From: Epiperipatus broadwayi
Lineage: Eukaryota; Onychophora; Udeonychophora; Euonychophora; Peripatidae
Assembly: GCA_028023455.1 (NCBI GenBank)
Contig: JAQFVV010006313.1
Location: 1,624,992-1,688,991, forward strand
DNA: 64,000 bases
Direction: 5' to 3'
Positions 1 through 12,173 of this stretch are shown piece by piece. A program made the position numbers and the translations under genes. The notes beneath the pieces are model-generated. The model ran no database searches and was not told the DNA's origin. It was given only the letters and a program-made list of their open reading frames with translations. Every line of letters begins with the position of its first letter. Within the stretch, counting starts at the first letter, position 1.

Positions 1-635
1 TGTGACATCAAATAAAGGTAATAAAACCAGACCTTAATAAATTAATGTTTAGAATAAAACCAGAGAATACTTTTCGACAAGAAGTAAAATGAATTACAAA
101 TCAGATATAAATAATCTCTTTATAAAGAGTTTTAAAAGCATGCTTATATAGAAAGAAGTGTTGTATCTTCATTTTAAAATTATTATAAATGGATAATTAA
201 AAGACAAGTATATATAACCTTGTTTAATACAACATTTATATTTTTTCTAACTTAACAAAAGACTGGTTAAATCAATTTTTACTATCCTTTTCATTTTTGA
301 ACTGCAATCAAAATGCAAAGTGACTATTGTATTTGGTATCCTCAAATATGCAAATAAATTGCAAATTTAGCAATTAATTTTAGACAAAAATAAAATTAAT
401 TTTTACAAAACTAAGCAAAGTTTTTTATATAATTTTAAATGTATGCTCATAATAGATAATTCATTTTTATTAATTTTTAAATACACATATATAGAATCAC
501 TTAAGTAATATTTTTTTATTTTTTATTTTAACAATACATTATTAATAAACTTTTTTTTATCACAACTGCTATTTTTGACAAAATATATCAATTCAAAATG
601 ATAATTTACTTTGGGCCTCAATCATTTAATATATA
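1..635. other. AT-rich non-coding DNA, nothing recognised
   Basis: No reading frame, RNA gene or repeat structure could be supported here. The stretch is dominated by A and T runs with stop codons in all frames. Confidence 0.6.
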
Positions 636-1077
636 TAAGGGACTTGAACCCAGACTTTCAAACTCTCTTAAGATATCTGCTCTATCTCATACAACTGATA
701 CCCATGACCATACACATGCGAAAAAATAAATGATTTCTAATAGAACATTTCACGCGGAACCAGCACTCATCATTTGGTAAAGATCGCCATCACTCTCTCT
801 CTCACACATGAGCTCACACACATATATAATCAGTGCTCAGTTTATATTAACATAGTCAATCTTCAAACTTTAATGAATAGGTTACAGTCTACTCCACATT
901 CCAATTAACTCTTCAGCCACACACACAATTAAAAATCAATGGAACACCCAAATCCCTTGTTGATGCCAATATCAGATTTTCAATGGTATGAATGGCTGAA
1001 GAGTTAGAGGGTGGAGTAGATTGAAACCTATCTATTAAAGTTTGGAGATTTGCTGTTTTAATATAAATTGAGCACTT

Positions 1078-1134
<57 letters not shown>

Positions 1135-1289
1135 AAAAGATGATGATCTGGACCAAATGATGAGTGCTAGTTTCAGCACAAAATGTGTATATTAGAGATT
1201 ATTTATCTTTTTCACATGAGTGTGGTCATGTGTATTGGTTTTACAAGGTAGAGCAGATATGCTTGAAAGTTTGTGTTCAAGTCCCTTAT
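636..1289. repeat. Inverted pair of dispersed repeat family A, with tRNA-like ends
   Basis: The left arm (about 636-919) and right arm (about 991-1289) are imperfect reverse complements around a spacer of about 70 bases. The matching inner edges are AACTCTTCAGCCA (near 907) and TGGCTGAAGAGTT (near 993). The outer ends each carry a tRNA-like segment reading outward. On the right arm it runs about 1219-1288 on the plus strand, with GGTAGAGCA (A-box/D-arm-like) followed by GTTCAAGTCCC (B-box-like). On the left arm it lies on the minus strand near 640-710. The right arm is expanded by a (TA)n(TG)n tract. A third, single copy lies at 39,831-40,170. This is either a head-to-head pair of tRNA-derived SINEs or a foldback element. 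No target duplication was identified. Confidence 0.65.
1081..1134. repeat. (TA)15(TG)12 compound microsatellite
   Basis: A pure TA run (1081-1110) passes directly into a TG run (1111-1134) inside the right arm of the family A inverted repeat. Small open frames encoding Tyr-Ile or Thr-His repeats across it are artefacts. Confidence 0.95.
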
Positions 1290-2260
1290 GATTACAGCTA
1301 ATCTACAAGAATATAAATTATATTTGTATTCAATCAAATATATATAATGCTTTCATTTATTTATATTTGTAAACTAATCTAACCTTGAAAAAGCTTTATT
1401 ATTTAAATAATATTTGGTTTCAATGAAGTTTGCACGTTAATAACAGAAATGAAATAAGATAGAAGTAAAAAATATAATTGAATTAAATTATAAATTATAT
1501 TAGTGGACAGACATAGCTATAATAATAAAAATATTACAAACTATGTCACCTTTTCAGATTATTAATCACTCCTAAATGATTGAAGAGAAATTAGATCACT
1601 ATGGATTACAAATTTATACTAGGCTTAAAACATGAGAACCATCTCAAAGCTGGGAAATCCATGGGAGAATATTATACACCATTAATATTATTAAAAATAC
1701 CAGCACAACTAATTCAGAGAGTATGAACTCATTTCCCTAGTTATTGTGAATTTAATTAATAATTTAAATAATAGAACTTGTGATAAGTGAAACAGATCAG
1801 ATTAATAACTAACACAATATATTTATTGTACAATAAGGCATATAAAATATTTAAAATATCATCGCAAAAAATTATAAAATAATAAGTATTTATTCATTGC
1901 CATCCTTCAAATAATTACTCTTTTAAACACTTAAGTTTTATTAATGGTGTCAGTTTAGAATCCCTTATATGTTAAGCTTCACATTTGATGCTTTTGTTAA
2001 TGTTTACTATATATTATGGAGTCTATTTAAGCATTGAATATGTTGTACATCATCCTTGAAAATGTAGAAACAATAATTCTTTCGACTCTTTTAATCGTTT
2101 CTAGTTTTAATTTATTCAGATATTTCTAAAATCATATTTCTTCATCTCTTCAAAACAAATATTCTGTAAGAGAAAACTTTTAGTTAACAATCATTTTGAA
2201 AACAGGCAATGCTACTGAAATTAAAAACTATTAGGTGACTACTGATAACATCTGTTGTAT
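1290..2260. other. AT-rich non-coding DNA, nothing recognised
   Basis: No supported gene, RNA or element. All frames are closed and no clear repeat was seen. Confidence 0.6.
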
Positions 2261-2340
<80 letters not shown>

Positions 2341-2461
2341 TAGACAGACAGACAGACAGATAAATAGATATATAGATAGATGGATAGATAGATAGATATA
2401 TAGTAGACAGGCAGACAGACAAATAAATAGATAGATAGATAGTATACAGACAAACAGATAA

Positions 2462-2515
<54 letters not shown>

Positions 2516-2534
2516 GGTAGACAGACAGACAGAC

Positions 2535-2572
<38 letters not shown>

Positions 2573-2718
2573 TAGACAGACAGATAAATAGATAGATAGA
2601 TAGATACATAAATAGATAGATAGTAGATAGACAGACAGATAGATAGATAGATAGATAGTAGACAGACAGACAGATAAATAGATAGATAGATATTTAGATA
2701 GATAGATAGATATAATTC

Positions 2719-2793
<75 letters not shown>

Positions 2794-2812
2794 TAGATAT
2801 AATTCATAGATA
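2261..2812. repeat. GATA/GACA compound tetranucleotide array, about 550 bp
   Basis: Long GATA runs are broken by blocks of GACA (for example near 2341-2360, 2516-2540 and 2661-2675) and by occasional AATA or ATATA variants. Higher-order blocks recur in the order TAGTA-GACAGACA-GATAAATA-GATA, so the array has grown by duplicating mixed segments as well as by single-unit slippage. Open frames of Tyr-Leu-Ser-Ile repeats across it are simple-sequence artefacts. Confidence 0.97.
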
Positions 2813-5800
2813 TATAATCTGATTTTGCACAAAGAATGTAATCATGTGATAGTAGCATTAGCTTATCTAATCCATGATACTTCATTCTGTTGTTAAGACA
2901 ATCTTTATAAGTAAATTTATTTTATAATTATAAAGGTAAATTGAAGATTAAATGATTTACATTGTCTTGAGCATATAGTATTCATGTAATTAGAAAATAG
3001 ATCATGTATAAATATAAATTTTATTTTTATGAACATCTTTTAAATCACCCACTGCCAGAGAAATTTTGCTTCGAAGTCTTCCTTAAGAAACCTTATTATT
3101 GATTTCATATTTACTGAACATTAGTACCATATATTTAATTGAAACATATTTTTAAATATATATTGGATCATCTTTGATTAGATTTAAAAGAGGCATTGTC
3201 ATAATTAAAAAAAAAATATTGTCATGATTTTATGTGTTATTAACAGTTTAAGATCACCAAGTGACATTAATCTTAATTTTGGAGTTACTATAAATATACT
3301 CAAACACAAAGTAATATTCACAATTTATTTTTTTTTAAATAATACAAGTAATTTACTGTGATAAAGTTTATATTTTACTATAGAAATATGTCATAAAATT
3401 GAATGTGAATTTTGATAGGTTTTTGCATTAACAATTTCATTTTATTGCATATCTTAATAATGATTGGTTTGGATAATAAATAAATCATATTTTCATATAT
3501 GTGGATAATTAAAGAAGTGTGTATATTTATATTAAAGTGTACATTTAAAATCACATGTAATTTTAAAGTAATATTGTTATTAAAAATAGATAAAAATGTA
3601 ATAATCTTTTTGTGAAGCAAACAAATGTATTTTTTAAATAAGAAATTTAAAATATATTTGTTTTAAAATATTTTTTTTTAAAACTTAAAAATATTTTATT
3701 TAGGAATGTTGCTATGTCTATGAAGCCCTAATTAAAGTGGAATAATCACTAAATGAAGTAAAAGAGATAAATTTGAACTTGTCATTAACTACTATATCTA
3801 AGGCAATGAACAAAAAGTTATGTCAATAAACAAATTATACAAATTTTCCATGATTTAACATAGATTCTCTCTTGGATGGTAAATAAATGTTAAAATGTAG
3901 TATGTTTTAAAAACATATTTAATGTAAATCACACAATGGAAAACTAGGAAATTAATGTTGGCTCCAAAAAGGCAATTAGGTTTTTTTGTAAGATTAGCCT
4001 ATTTTAACAACTGAAATAAATGGAATTTGTTTCAAGTGCATTATGGAAAAATTATAAAATGTTTATAAATTTTTACTATATGAATTAATATATATGCGTG
4101 TGTGTGTCTGTGCGCCTATAAATAATTTGCCAAGAATATGACCAAATGGATAATAATTTGGATTTAATAAATAGCAATCTAATCATTTTTTGGAAAAATA
4201 AAACAATGCTTAAATGTTACAATTAACTATAATTTTCTAAGGATTATTTATTTAAATAAACTTTAAATATTTAAAAGAAAAAGGAAACAAATTCTTGGAA
4301 TTATTGTATGTTTGAAAAATATAATTTTATAGATTTTCTTTGTGGGTATTTTTTAAGATAAATAAACATTATACGTATGGACTTTGTTTAATATTTATTA
4401 CTCAAGTGATAGCTCATTTATTTTACTGTTTTTATCTTTACTTGTATTACTACTGTTTTTAAGGTCATTTAATATATATATGTAGATGGATATATAGATA
4501 TGAATAAACTAACAGAAAAAAAATTAGTAATTATAAATTAAGATTTAAATAAGTATAAAAAACTTTTACTTAATGACTTTATTTTATTCATTTATAGATG
4601 CTTATAAGTAATAAAGTTTCCATAAAATAATAATTATAATAAATTGATTAACTTATTTGTCAGGTACATGATCAGTAAGCAAACTAAAACAGATTCGCAT
4701 TTTCTTTTGTACATTTAATATATATATATATATAATGTCTATTAAGAATATTAAATCAATATTTGTTTTGTGGTCAAAATGTGCAATGTCTAGCATCACC
4801 TTACAGTCAAAACAAGAAAAACATTTTATAATAAACCATTTCAAACTATCAAAATATATTAATTAATGTCTCATTATTTATTTTGTAAATAAAATTAAAT
4901 ATTTGTTAAATTTGTATTAATAGACTTATTTTATTTGACAAATATTTGATATAATAGTAATTCAAGACCTCTATATAATTATAAACATTTAAAATTTAAT
5001 TAACAAAAGAATATAGATTTTACACTTTATTAAAATTTAGAAATTATCAAATGTAAACGCAATGTGTTTGTAGAAATCAATTAATATTATTCTAGCATAA
5101 GAACCATTTGATAAATTATTGATACAAACTTTATATGTAATTAACAAGCTTAAGTAATTTTATTCATCCTTTAATTTTAGTACATAATAATAAAAGAATT
5201 AATTTATGAATTAATCCCAATTTAATTTATTAAGTAATATATTTGTTATAAATTTTCAAATGAATTATTTTTATTTGAATTGGGCTATTATTTGTTTAAT
5301 ACGAATACTATTAATATATTCTAAAACATTATTCTAGTATAGATTTTGCATTACTTTGTTAGTAGAGTTTAAGTAAAATTATTGTTTAAATGATTCCATT
5401 ACAGATTTTGCTTACTCAATTTGTGTATCTCTATTAATTTTAGCTATTCCATTTACATTATTATGATTTGGTGTACCACAGAACTTGGGGCATCTATAAG
5501 AGAATTTCTCCAATTTATACTGTTACAAAATGTAATGACATCAAGCCACAATATTTAATTTATAGAAATAACAAGCTTCTCTATAGTTGTATGTAAACAC
5601 ACTTATTAAATTTGTTACAATATATATGTATATAGATTTTTTTGTTTGTTTTAAATTATAATTCAAATTTACATAAGCGTGTTCAGATGTATAATATAGT
5701 TTTTTTTGTTTTTTATAACCTAAAGGTGTGTGTACTTTCTTTGAAGATCATTGAAAGTATTCACCAAAAGTGCATTCAGCTTTAGATTATAACCAAGAAA

Positions 5801-8800
5801 GAAACAACTTTCTTGTGCAAATGAAAAAATGTATGGAAATTTGAATATATATATATATACTGTGGCCTGTCTATAGGTGGTATGACCCTAAGCAGAGTTT
5901 CCAAGTCCCTTATATTAGGCCCTACTTGGATTCGGGTTAGGTTCTATTAATAAACTTACTATATCCAGACCATTTTCTTTAACTATAACAATTGAATTTA
6001 GATAAGATTAGTATCTATCCCATGTTACTTTGACATGAGTAAACATTTCTAAAATAAGATATGTTTTAAATATAGTCAATATGAGACTCGTTTATCTATA
6101 AACAGATCACATCCACTTATCATTAAACAAATACAAAATACTTGTTCAATGGCATAAGAATACACAGATACTCCTCCTTATTAAGTATCTACATACTCTC
6201 ATGACTAACAATAATATTTAATATATTATTTTATATTTATAACTATTAAGTTTTAATTCAATCACTCATTAAATTAACCTGTTAGATAATTACAGATAAA
6301 CTTTGATTCATATTATGTTTAATAATTAAGATTGGCAATAATCACAAGAATAACTTTAAAATAAGGAGATTTCAGGAAAATCATTGATTTATTGATTCTT
6401 TATACTACCCATGAAATATCAAGAGGGATTTTACAGATTTCCATGGATAGTGGACAAATTAAAAAAGGCTTATAATTTAAATTCATAATCAAGCTTTATT
6501 TGTATGTTCTTTAATACTGAATATTAAAATAATATTATTAACTAAACTGTGATTAACACTAATACTTTCACTAATAACTAATGTATCATTTAATTTTATA
6601 TTAATAAATACACTTTAATAATTGGCAATGTCATCAATGACCTATGGGATCAAGGCAGCATGCAACAAGTAAAAAAAAAATCTTTACCAAGAGATTTATC
6701 CTTATTAAACTGTTAGATTTGCTTTAAATTGAATTGACTTTTCATTTTAATTTTGACTGTACATTTTAAGTTGTGTGATGTGGTGAAAATGAGCCCAGAA
6801 AAGATATGCAGCAATTGGAATTTAATAAAACTTTTAAAACAATAATTTTAATAATATTCATTATAAATGATAATAAACATTTCCATTAATATCAAATTAA
6901 AAATAACATAACAAAATAATACATATATATTATAATAATAATAACAACAGAAAATTAATCTTTGGATTATTATTATCAAACAAAACTAATGATTTCCCAT
7001 TATATGTTGAGATATTTATCCCTATGTATGTGAATTATATATCACATATTCAGTTTATTAAACAATCATTTTTTTTCCATTCAAGGTTCATTAGTTCACC
7101 CTCTACATAATAGTAGTACTTGATGATTAAGTAATAATACAAAAAATAAATGAGAACATAGGGTTATAATTCTGGAAGTTGGTAAGCAAACAAAATTACT
7201 ACTTTTATCTTTCACATAAGAACAAAATCATTGTTTTTTAGTTTATCCATTTGTACATGTAAATATAACCTGCTCTTTGGAATATGTATATAACATTTTA
7301 AATACCCTTTCATACTAAAATATAGAGTATATTTGTTTATTTAAAAGATTCATAATCTTTAAACTTAACCGAATTATTAAATAACTAGTAATATAACAAC
7401 ACTTGAATTAATTCCATATTAAATGATTTGGTTCTCTTCCCCTCCCCTATTATACTAACAAATCATAGATTAAAAATATAAATACCAACATTAGAAAGAA
7501 GTTCTCTTTTAAACTCTCAGCTAAAGTATAAGAACACTTTTAAATTTTCTAGTTGTTCTACACTCCATAAACTTATTAGAACATGTTTATTTTTCCTTAT
7601 TTTTTGAAGATTCTGCTTATCCGAAGACTCGCGTGAGGTATTTGAGTTACTGCAACAATAATCCTTCATTCTGTTCTTTGTTTATTAATAAAAATTTATT
7701 TGTGGCATGCCTTACTTATTTTAGATGATACATATTTCTCTCTATAATAAAAGGCACCCTTATGATTTCAATTAAGAATGTGTCGTGTCACGTTTTTGGC
7801 TCCAAATAAATAATTCTATCTCACATTGTAATTAAGATTTTATATACATTCAGAATAATAATGAACACTTTTCATTTATTACTAATTTAGTTCCATTGAA
7901 TTTTAAATATATATACTTAACTGTTTCCAAGAAATTTACTATTCTTTTATCTATCCTTACTGGATATTTACGGTGTTTATTTATATCCTTTTGTGTATTA
8001 CTGCAGTTCATTTTACCTATGGCACAATTATTGTTATTTTTCTGTGAATATATTCATTGATTATTCATCTCCAATTATTTCTTCAATACTTATTAATTTT
8101 TAAGAGATTATTGGGAATTCCGATTATTGACTTGCCCAGTAGAAAAACAATTAATTTATCCCATTATTTTAACAACAGAGTTCATAATTATCCATGTATA
8201 TTGATGTAGAGTTGCAAATCATAAGGTTTTAGGAATTTTAATCCAACTTTGTTTTTTTTTTAAAAAATATCACCAAGAAAAAAAAAAAAACTTAGTTACT
8301 TATACTTTACGATCAAGAAGCCCTCCTTTTTTACCCCCCTCTCTTGAATTTCATATTCCAAGATTGTTTGAAACTCTTTGATTGTCTAATATTTTCACAC
8401 TTTTTTCTATGAAACAATTATTTATTTTGAAAGTTTTTGGTTTATTATTTTAAAATGACCGATTTTCCATTTTTAAAAAATATTGAAATACAATATTTTT
8501 AGAAATTAAATAAAGATAGAATTTCCTGTTTTAATTTTAAATCAGTATTTTGTAAAATTAAACCTTATTTATTTACTTTTGAATATAGCAAGATTTGAAG
8601 GTAAATAATTTCTATTTTTAAAATCAACTGTGCACAAACAATAATTATTCCTCTTTTTTTACGCATTGTATTTACAAAATTACAATTTAAACTTCATTGG
8701 TTTTAAATACTAAATAATATTAATTGTTCATCCACCTGCATATATATATATGACTCTGTAGGTTATTTTCTATATGTATTTTGAGTTAAAATCATTTATA

Positions 8801-9289
8801 AATTTCTATTAGCTAAATTCGAGTTCAAACCCTATGATCTAATATTTCATTATTGTTTTCTTTTAATAAGTAAATATTATTGGATTTGTAAAATTTAAAA
8901 TTATACACCAAACTCCTATTTTAGAATAGTCTGAGCTAATTAAAAGTGCACAACATATATATTGTAATGGGCACACATGCTGTTACATTATTATAAAAAA
9001 AAGAAAATAAAGTATAAATGTTCGAAAATAAAAGTTAGAATGAAAAATTGAAAAGTAAAAGCTTGCAAAAATATATATATAAATCACACAGATGGAAAAT
9101 TATTAAAAGAAAACTTTATTTAAAAAAAAAAAGAAATTTAAAACTAAATTTTAAGCAAAAACTTAATGATATAAAAATAAAAATATATATTTTTAAGAAT
9201 GTACAATAATTAAATTACTGTCTATTGTGTTAAAACTCAAGATGAAAATGATTGTTGCTTTTAATTAATTTAAAGTAAAAGAGCCCTTG
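2813..9289. other. 6.5 kb of AT-rich DNA without supported genes
   Basis: Only short (TA)n runs (near 4720, 5620, 5847, 8743) and poly-A or poly-T tracts are visible. Frames longer than 60 codons (for example 3378-3620 and 4653-4844, minus) have low-complexity Ile/Asn/Lys composition, no domain and no splice context. I see nothing here that rises above background. Confidence 0.6.
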
Positions 9290-9720
9290 GGGCAAACTTA
9301 TAATTAAAGGTCAGATAAGAGATATAAAAATTGTGTTACCAGCTTGTGTAAGGGCAATCAACACTCAGATCCTAATGAAAATCACCGGAACAGGGAACGA
9401 TGCCCAGTGAATCTGAAGGAGGAATATAAAAAGAGAAAATTCCAATTAAGAACAGTTCCAGCTTGATTTTAGAGGAAGAGGGTGAAAACATGCACTTTTT
9501 ACCCTCTTACTAATTTCAAATGAAGTGACTGTTGAAATATGAATGGCACTATTGTAGACTCTGAATCATATGGGTCCTACAATAAAATAGTTCCAGGATC
9601 AACCAGCTAAGGCAGCCTCCAGATTGATAACTACAGTATGAACAACAGACCAGTTTTTTCTGAAATTGTGAATAATAAAGACTTCACGAGAATTGGCATA
9701 AGAAACCAGGAGCTCCTCTA
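9290..9720. other. GC-richer unexplained island
   Basis: This stretch is visibly less AT-rich than its flanks and lacks the A/T homopolymers that surround it. No long open frame, convincing splice pair, inverted repeat or second copy in the window was found. It could be an old element fragment, a non-coding exon or a conserved non-coding piece. Confidence 0.3.
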
Positions 9721-9992
9721 ATGTAAAGTATAATTATGAACTCAAATCATTATAAACTTTTGCTAAATGAACTTTGAAAAATTTCTTAAATAATTAAGGC
9801 CTAAATAAGTTTTAAACACAAACTCTTATCTGAACAACATGGAAAATTAAATCAGTTATTAATATTTATTTTTATATTTTTATATATGTTTGCCAATTCA
9901 ATTATTTTCATTTTCTTTATTAATATTTTTTAATGAAATCAAAAAAGTGTATTCAATTTTTAGTTGAGTGTAGATATCTGCATGGATTCATT

Positions 9993-9998
9993 ATGTTG

Positions 9999-10038
<40 letters not shown>

Positions 10039-10042
10039 CAAC

Positions 10043-10098
<56 letters not shown>
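9993..10098. repeat. (TA)n palindrome followed by (TG)15
   Basis: ATGTTGATTA, then (TA)n, then TAATCAACAT forms a perfect inverted repeat with a TA core (9,993-10,044). A second TA run (10,043-10,068) and a TG run (10,069-10,098) follow. It abuts the family B repeat. Confidence 0.9.
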
Positions 10099-10102
<4 letters not shown>

Positions 10103-10205
10103 ACGACACCTCATACTGAGTGTCTAAATAAATTTACTGTTATATATATTTTAAGTTGTTGTTGTCAATGTGGCACCTTATGATGAGTGCCATTGGGTTT
10201 ACTTT
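10099..10205 (+). repeat. Dispersed repeat family B, copy 1
   Basis: It matches the reverse complement of about 37,562-37,668 over about 105 bases, including GTAAATAC at one end and CACCATTGGGTTT or GCCATTGGGTTT at the other. It contains an internal imperfect duplication: ACACCTCATACTGAGTGTC and GCACCTTATGATGAGTGCC. Each half is itself weakly palindromic. It has no coding potential; the class is unknown. Confidence 0.7.
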
Positions 10206-11190
10206 ATTGTAAATTTCCCTTAGCAATTGGTCAATTAATAACATTATATTTAAATTCATTTATGTTTATTTTAAAGGGTTTTCATTTCAGGCTATTTGTT
10301 TTGTAGTTAGATTGATGCTGGTGGAGGGATATTTGGGTGTTTATATCAATGTAATGTGAAGCATGTTTAGCATATAGGGCAAAGCCCAACTGAATGCATG
10401 ACCCAAATGCATAATCATTGCATTGAAATATATGTGGATGTATTTCCTGCAACATTGACTTCCTTAGCTCTATGGATAGGGACTATAAGTTGGCAGATAG
10501 AGCACTTTCCTCCATATGTAGCATTTCTCTTAAATATTATATATATGATTTCTTCACCAGACAGATGCACATTCCTGTACTGGATGAAGATCATGTCCTT
10601 CAAATAATATCATGCTATAGATGCACATTCCTGACAGCATGGTTTTATGTTAGCATCTTCATATTGCATTGATTGCATCTGTATATCTGGAAGAAGGTGT
10701 TGGGTTGGCTGCAAATTTTTAGTCTGAGATTGAATGATTGTTTTGAAAAGTTTTTAAATGAGTAATCTATGTAGCAATCTTTACTCAAAATTATAAAACA
10801 AACTTCTATAAATGGTCCATCTGTGTGGACTTTCTAAAATAATAATTTAAATTTCAAATTAATAACATCTAAATTATTCCTCAATTTTAAATATTTATAT
10901 ATGTATGTTAATAAATGTTTTTTGTGTGTGTTATTACTGGAAGTGGCTTATTTTATTTTTTTAATATTAAAAAAAATATTTTTAAGAAGTATTTATTATA
11001 AATCTCTGTGTCTCCTTGAGCTAGCGGCAAGGGCTAATGGTCATAATAAAACATAAATTTGGATCTTAACAGTACATATGTACCTACTATATATATTTTC
11101 CAGGTTTGAATGGCCTGGTGGCACCATTGTATGGCAGATACAGTAAGACTCTAATATCCAAATTCTCCCCAACCATTATAATATATATAA
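10206..11190. other. Non-coding stretch, nothing recognised
   Basis: The 10,398-10,672 open frames overlap on both strands and show no domain or splice signals. A locally repeated phrase, ATAGATGCACATTCCTG / CAGATGCACATTCCTG (near 10,562 and 10,618), is a short direct repeat about 54 bases apart. Nothing else is supported. Confidence 0.5.
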
Positions 11191-11785
11191 TACAAAATCA
11201 TAACAATACAATGCTAGATAAAAATCCAATTTTTACCAAAATCCTTACAAGACCATGGTTCAATCCACTAAACAAATAGTCCTTAAGTGAAAATCAAACT
11301 AAAGAAGCAACATATATATATAAAACAAAAAAATCTTCACATAATTCATTTCAAAAACCAACTTCCCTTTATATCAAAAGATGTCTTCATAAAATTGATA
11401 GCTTCAGATTCAAAAAGTTTTATCACCCAGCTTTATATATTCATGAATTAAATACAGCTCATAAAATATTGTTTGATAAAGCAATGGTTATTTTTTATAA
11501 AAAGAATGAATTAAAGAGAAGAGTAAAGGACATTTTATGCTAAATCTTCTTGAACCTGAGGCTATCAATCATATGAAAACATTTTTTGATATAAAAGGAC
11601 ATTGGTTATTGAAATGAATTATGGGAATGTTTGTTTGTTTTGTATATATATAATGCTTCTTTAGTTTGAATTTCACTTTAGAAAGTCTATTTTTTTAGTA
11701 GATGAAATCATGGTCATGAAATGATTTTTGGTCCAATTTGGATTTTTATCTAGTATTGTATTTTTGATGGTTTTCTATTTTACTT
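11191..11785. repeat. Family C foldback repeat, copy 1
   Basis: The left arm (about 11,191-11,430) and right arm (about 11,555-11,785) are imperfect reverse complements. Landmarks are CTAGATAAAAATCCAA versus TTGGATTTTTATCTAG, and ACCATGGTTCAATCCACTAA versus TTAGTAGATGAAATCATGGT. Related but shorter copies occur at about 39,200-39,400 and 42,120-42,470. No open frame spans it, so it behaves as a non-autonomous foldback family. A long (TA)n tract lies just downstream. Confidence 0.75.
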
Positions 11786-11813
11786 ATTACTAGTATAGTG
11801 TTAGGCAGTTTTG

Positions 11814-11818
<5 letters not shown>

Positions 11819-11902
<84 letters not shown>
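11819..11902. repeat. (TA)n microsatellite, about 84 bp
   Basis: A pure alternating TA run directly after the family C foldback. Confidence 0.97.
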
Positions 11903-11905
<3 letters not shown>

Positions 11906-12061
11906 CAAACAGAACTACTATATCTTTAATGTTATAAAATACACTTTCATATAAAATGAATAATAAACATTAAAATAAAAAAAAAATGTTGATTGAGTTA
12001 ATAAAGAAAAATATATTTAAATTTAAAGTTTTATTTTTTTGATAGTTATTTAATTTATCTT

Positions 12062-12173
12062 AAAATATAATTTAGTTGTCAAGCGTTGGTGGTCGAGAGA
12101 TTGTCCCAGGTTAGCGGGTTCGCTTCCCGGCCAATGCTATGACCCACGAGAAAAAAAAAATATAATTTAGTTG
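12062..12173 (+). mobile_element. Mini-tRNA-like retroposon with 17-bp target duplication
   Basis: The 17-bp direct repeat AAAATATAATTTAGTTG flanks a short insert (copies at 12,062-12,078 and 12,157-12,173). The insert body (12,079-12,150) ends in a poly-A tail. The upstream junction reads TT|AAAA, the classic nick site of L1-type endonucleases. The body is clearly richer in GC than its surroundings. GCGTTGG (12,083-12,089) pairs with CCAATGC (12,131-12,137) as a 7-bp acceptor-like stem with one G-T pair. A T-arm (12,114-12,130, loop TTCGCTT) sits directly against the 3' strand, as in a real tRNA. The D-arm region TGGTCGAGAGATT resembles class II (Ser/Leu) tRNAs. The anticodon arm is missing. 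This fits LINE-driven retroposition of a tRNA-derived RNA, or a very short SINE. Confidence 0.8.
12083..12137 (+). ncRNA. tRNA-like fold lacking an anticodon arm
   Basis: 55 nt: a 7-bp acceptor-like stem, a D-arm-like segment (12,090-12,107) with only weak pairing, a linker, and a T-arm with four of five pairs. The B-box-like string GGTTCGCTTCC departs from the consensus GGTTCGANTCC at the A. Whether it is transcribed cannot be told; as a retroposed copy it is most likely a pseudogene of a pol III transcript. Confidence 0.5.

Noticed and set aside
2184-2885. Open frames of Tyr-Leu-Ser-Ile repeats, up to 197 codons
   Set aside because: Translation of the GATA/GACA microsatellite; every frame of such a repeat without TAA/TAG/TGA stays open.
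5847-5950. Slightly GC-richer phrase with AAGTCCCTTATAT and GGATTCGGGTTAGG
   Set aside because: Suggestive of a family A end, but too short and without the expected A-box; not enough to call.
10398-10672. Overlapping 62-69-codon frames on both strands
   Set aside because: No domain, no splice sites, low complexity; chance frames.
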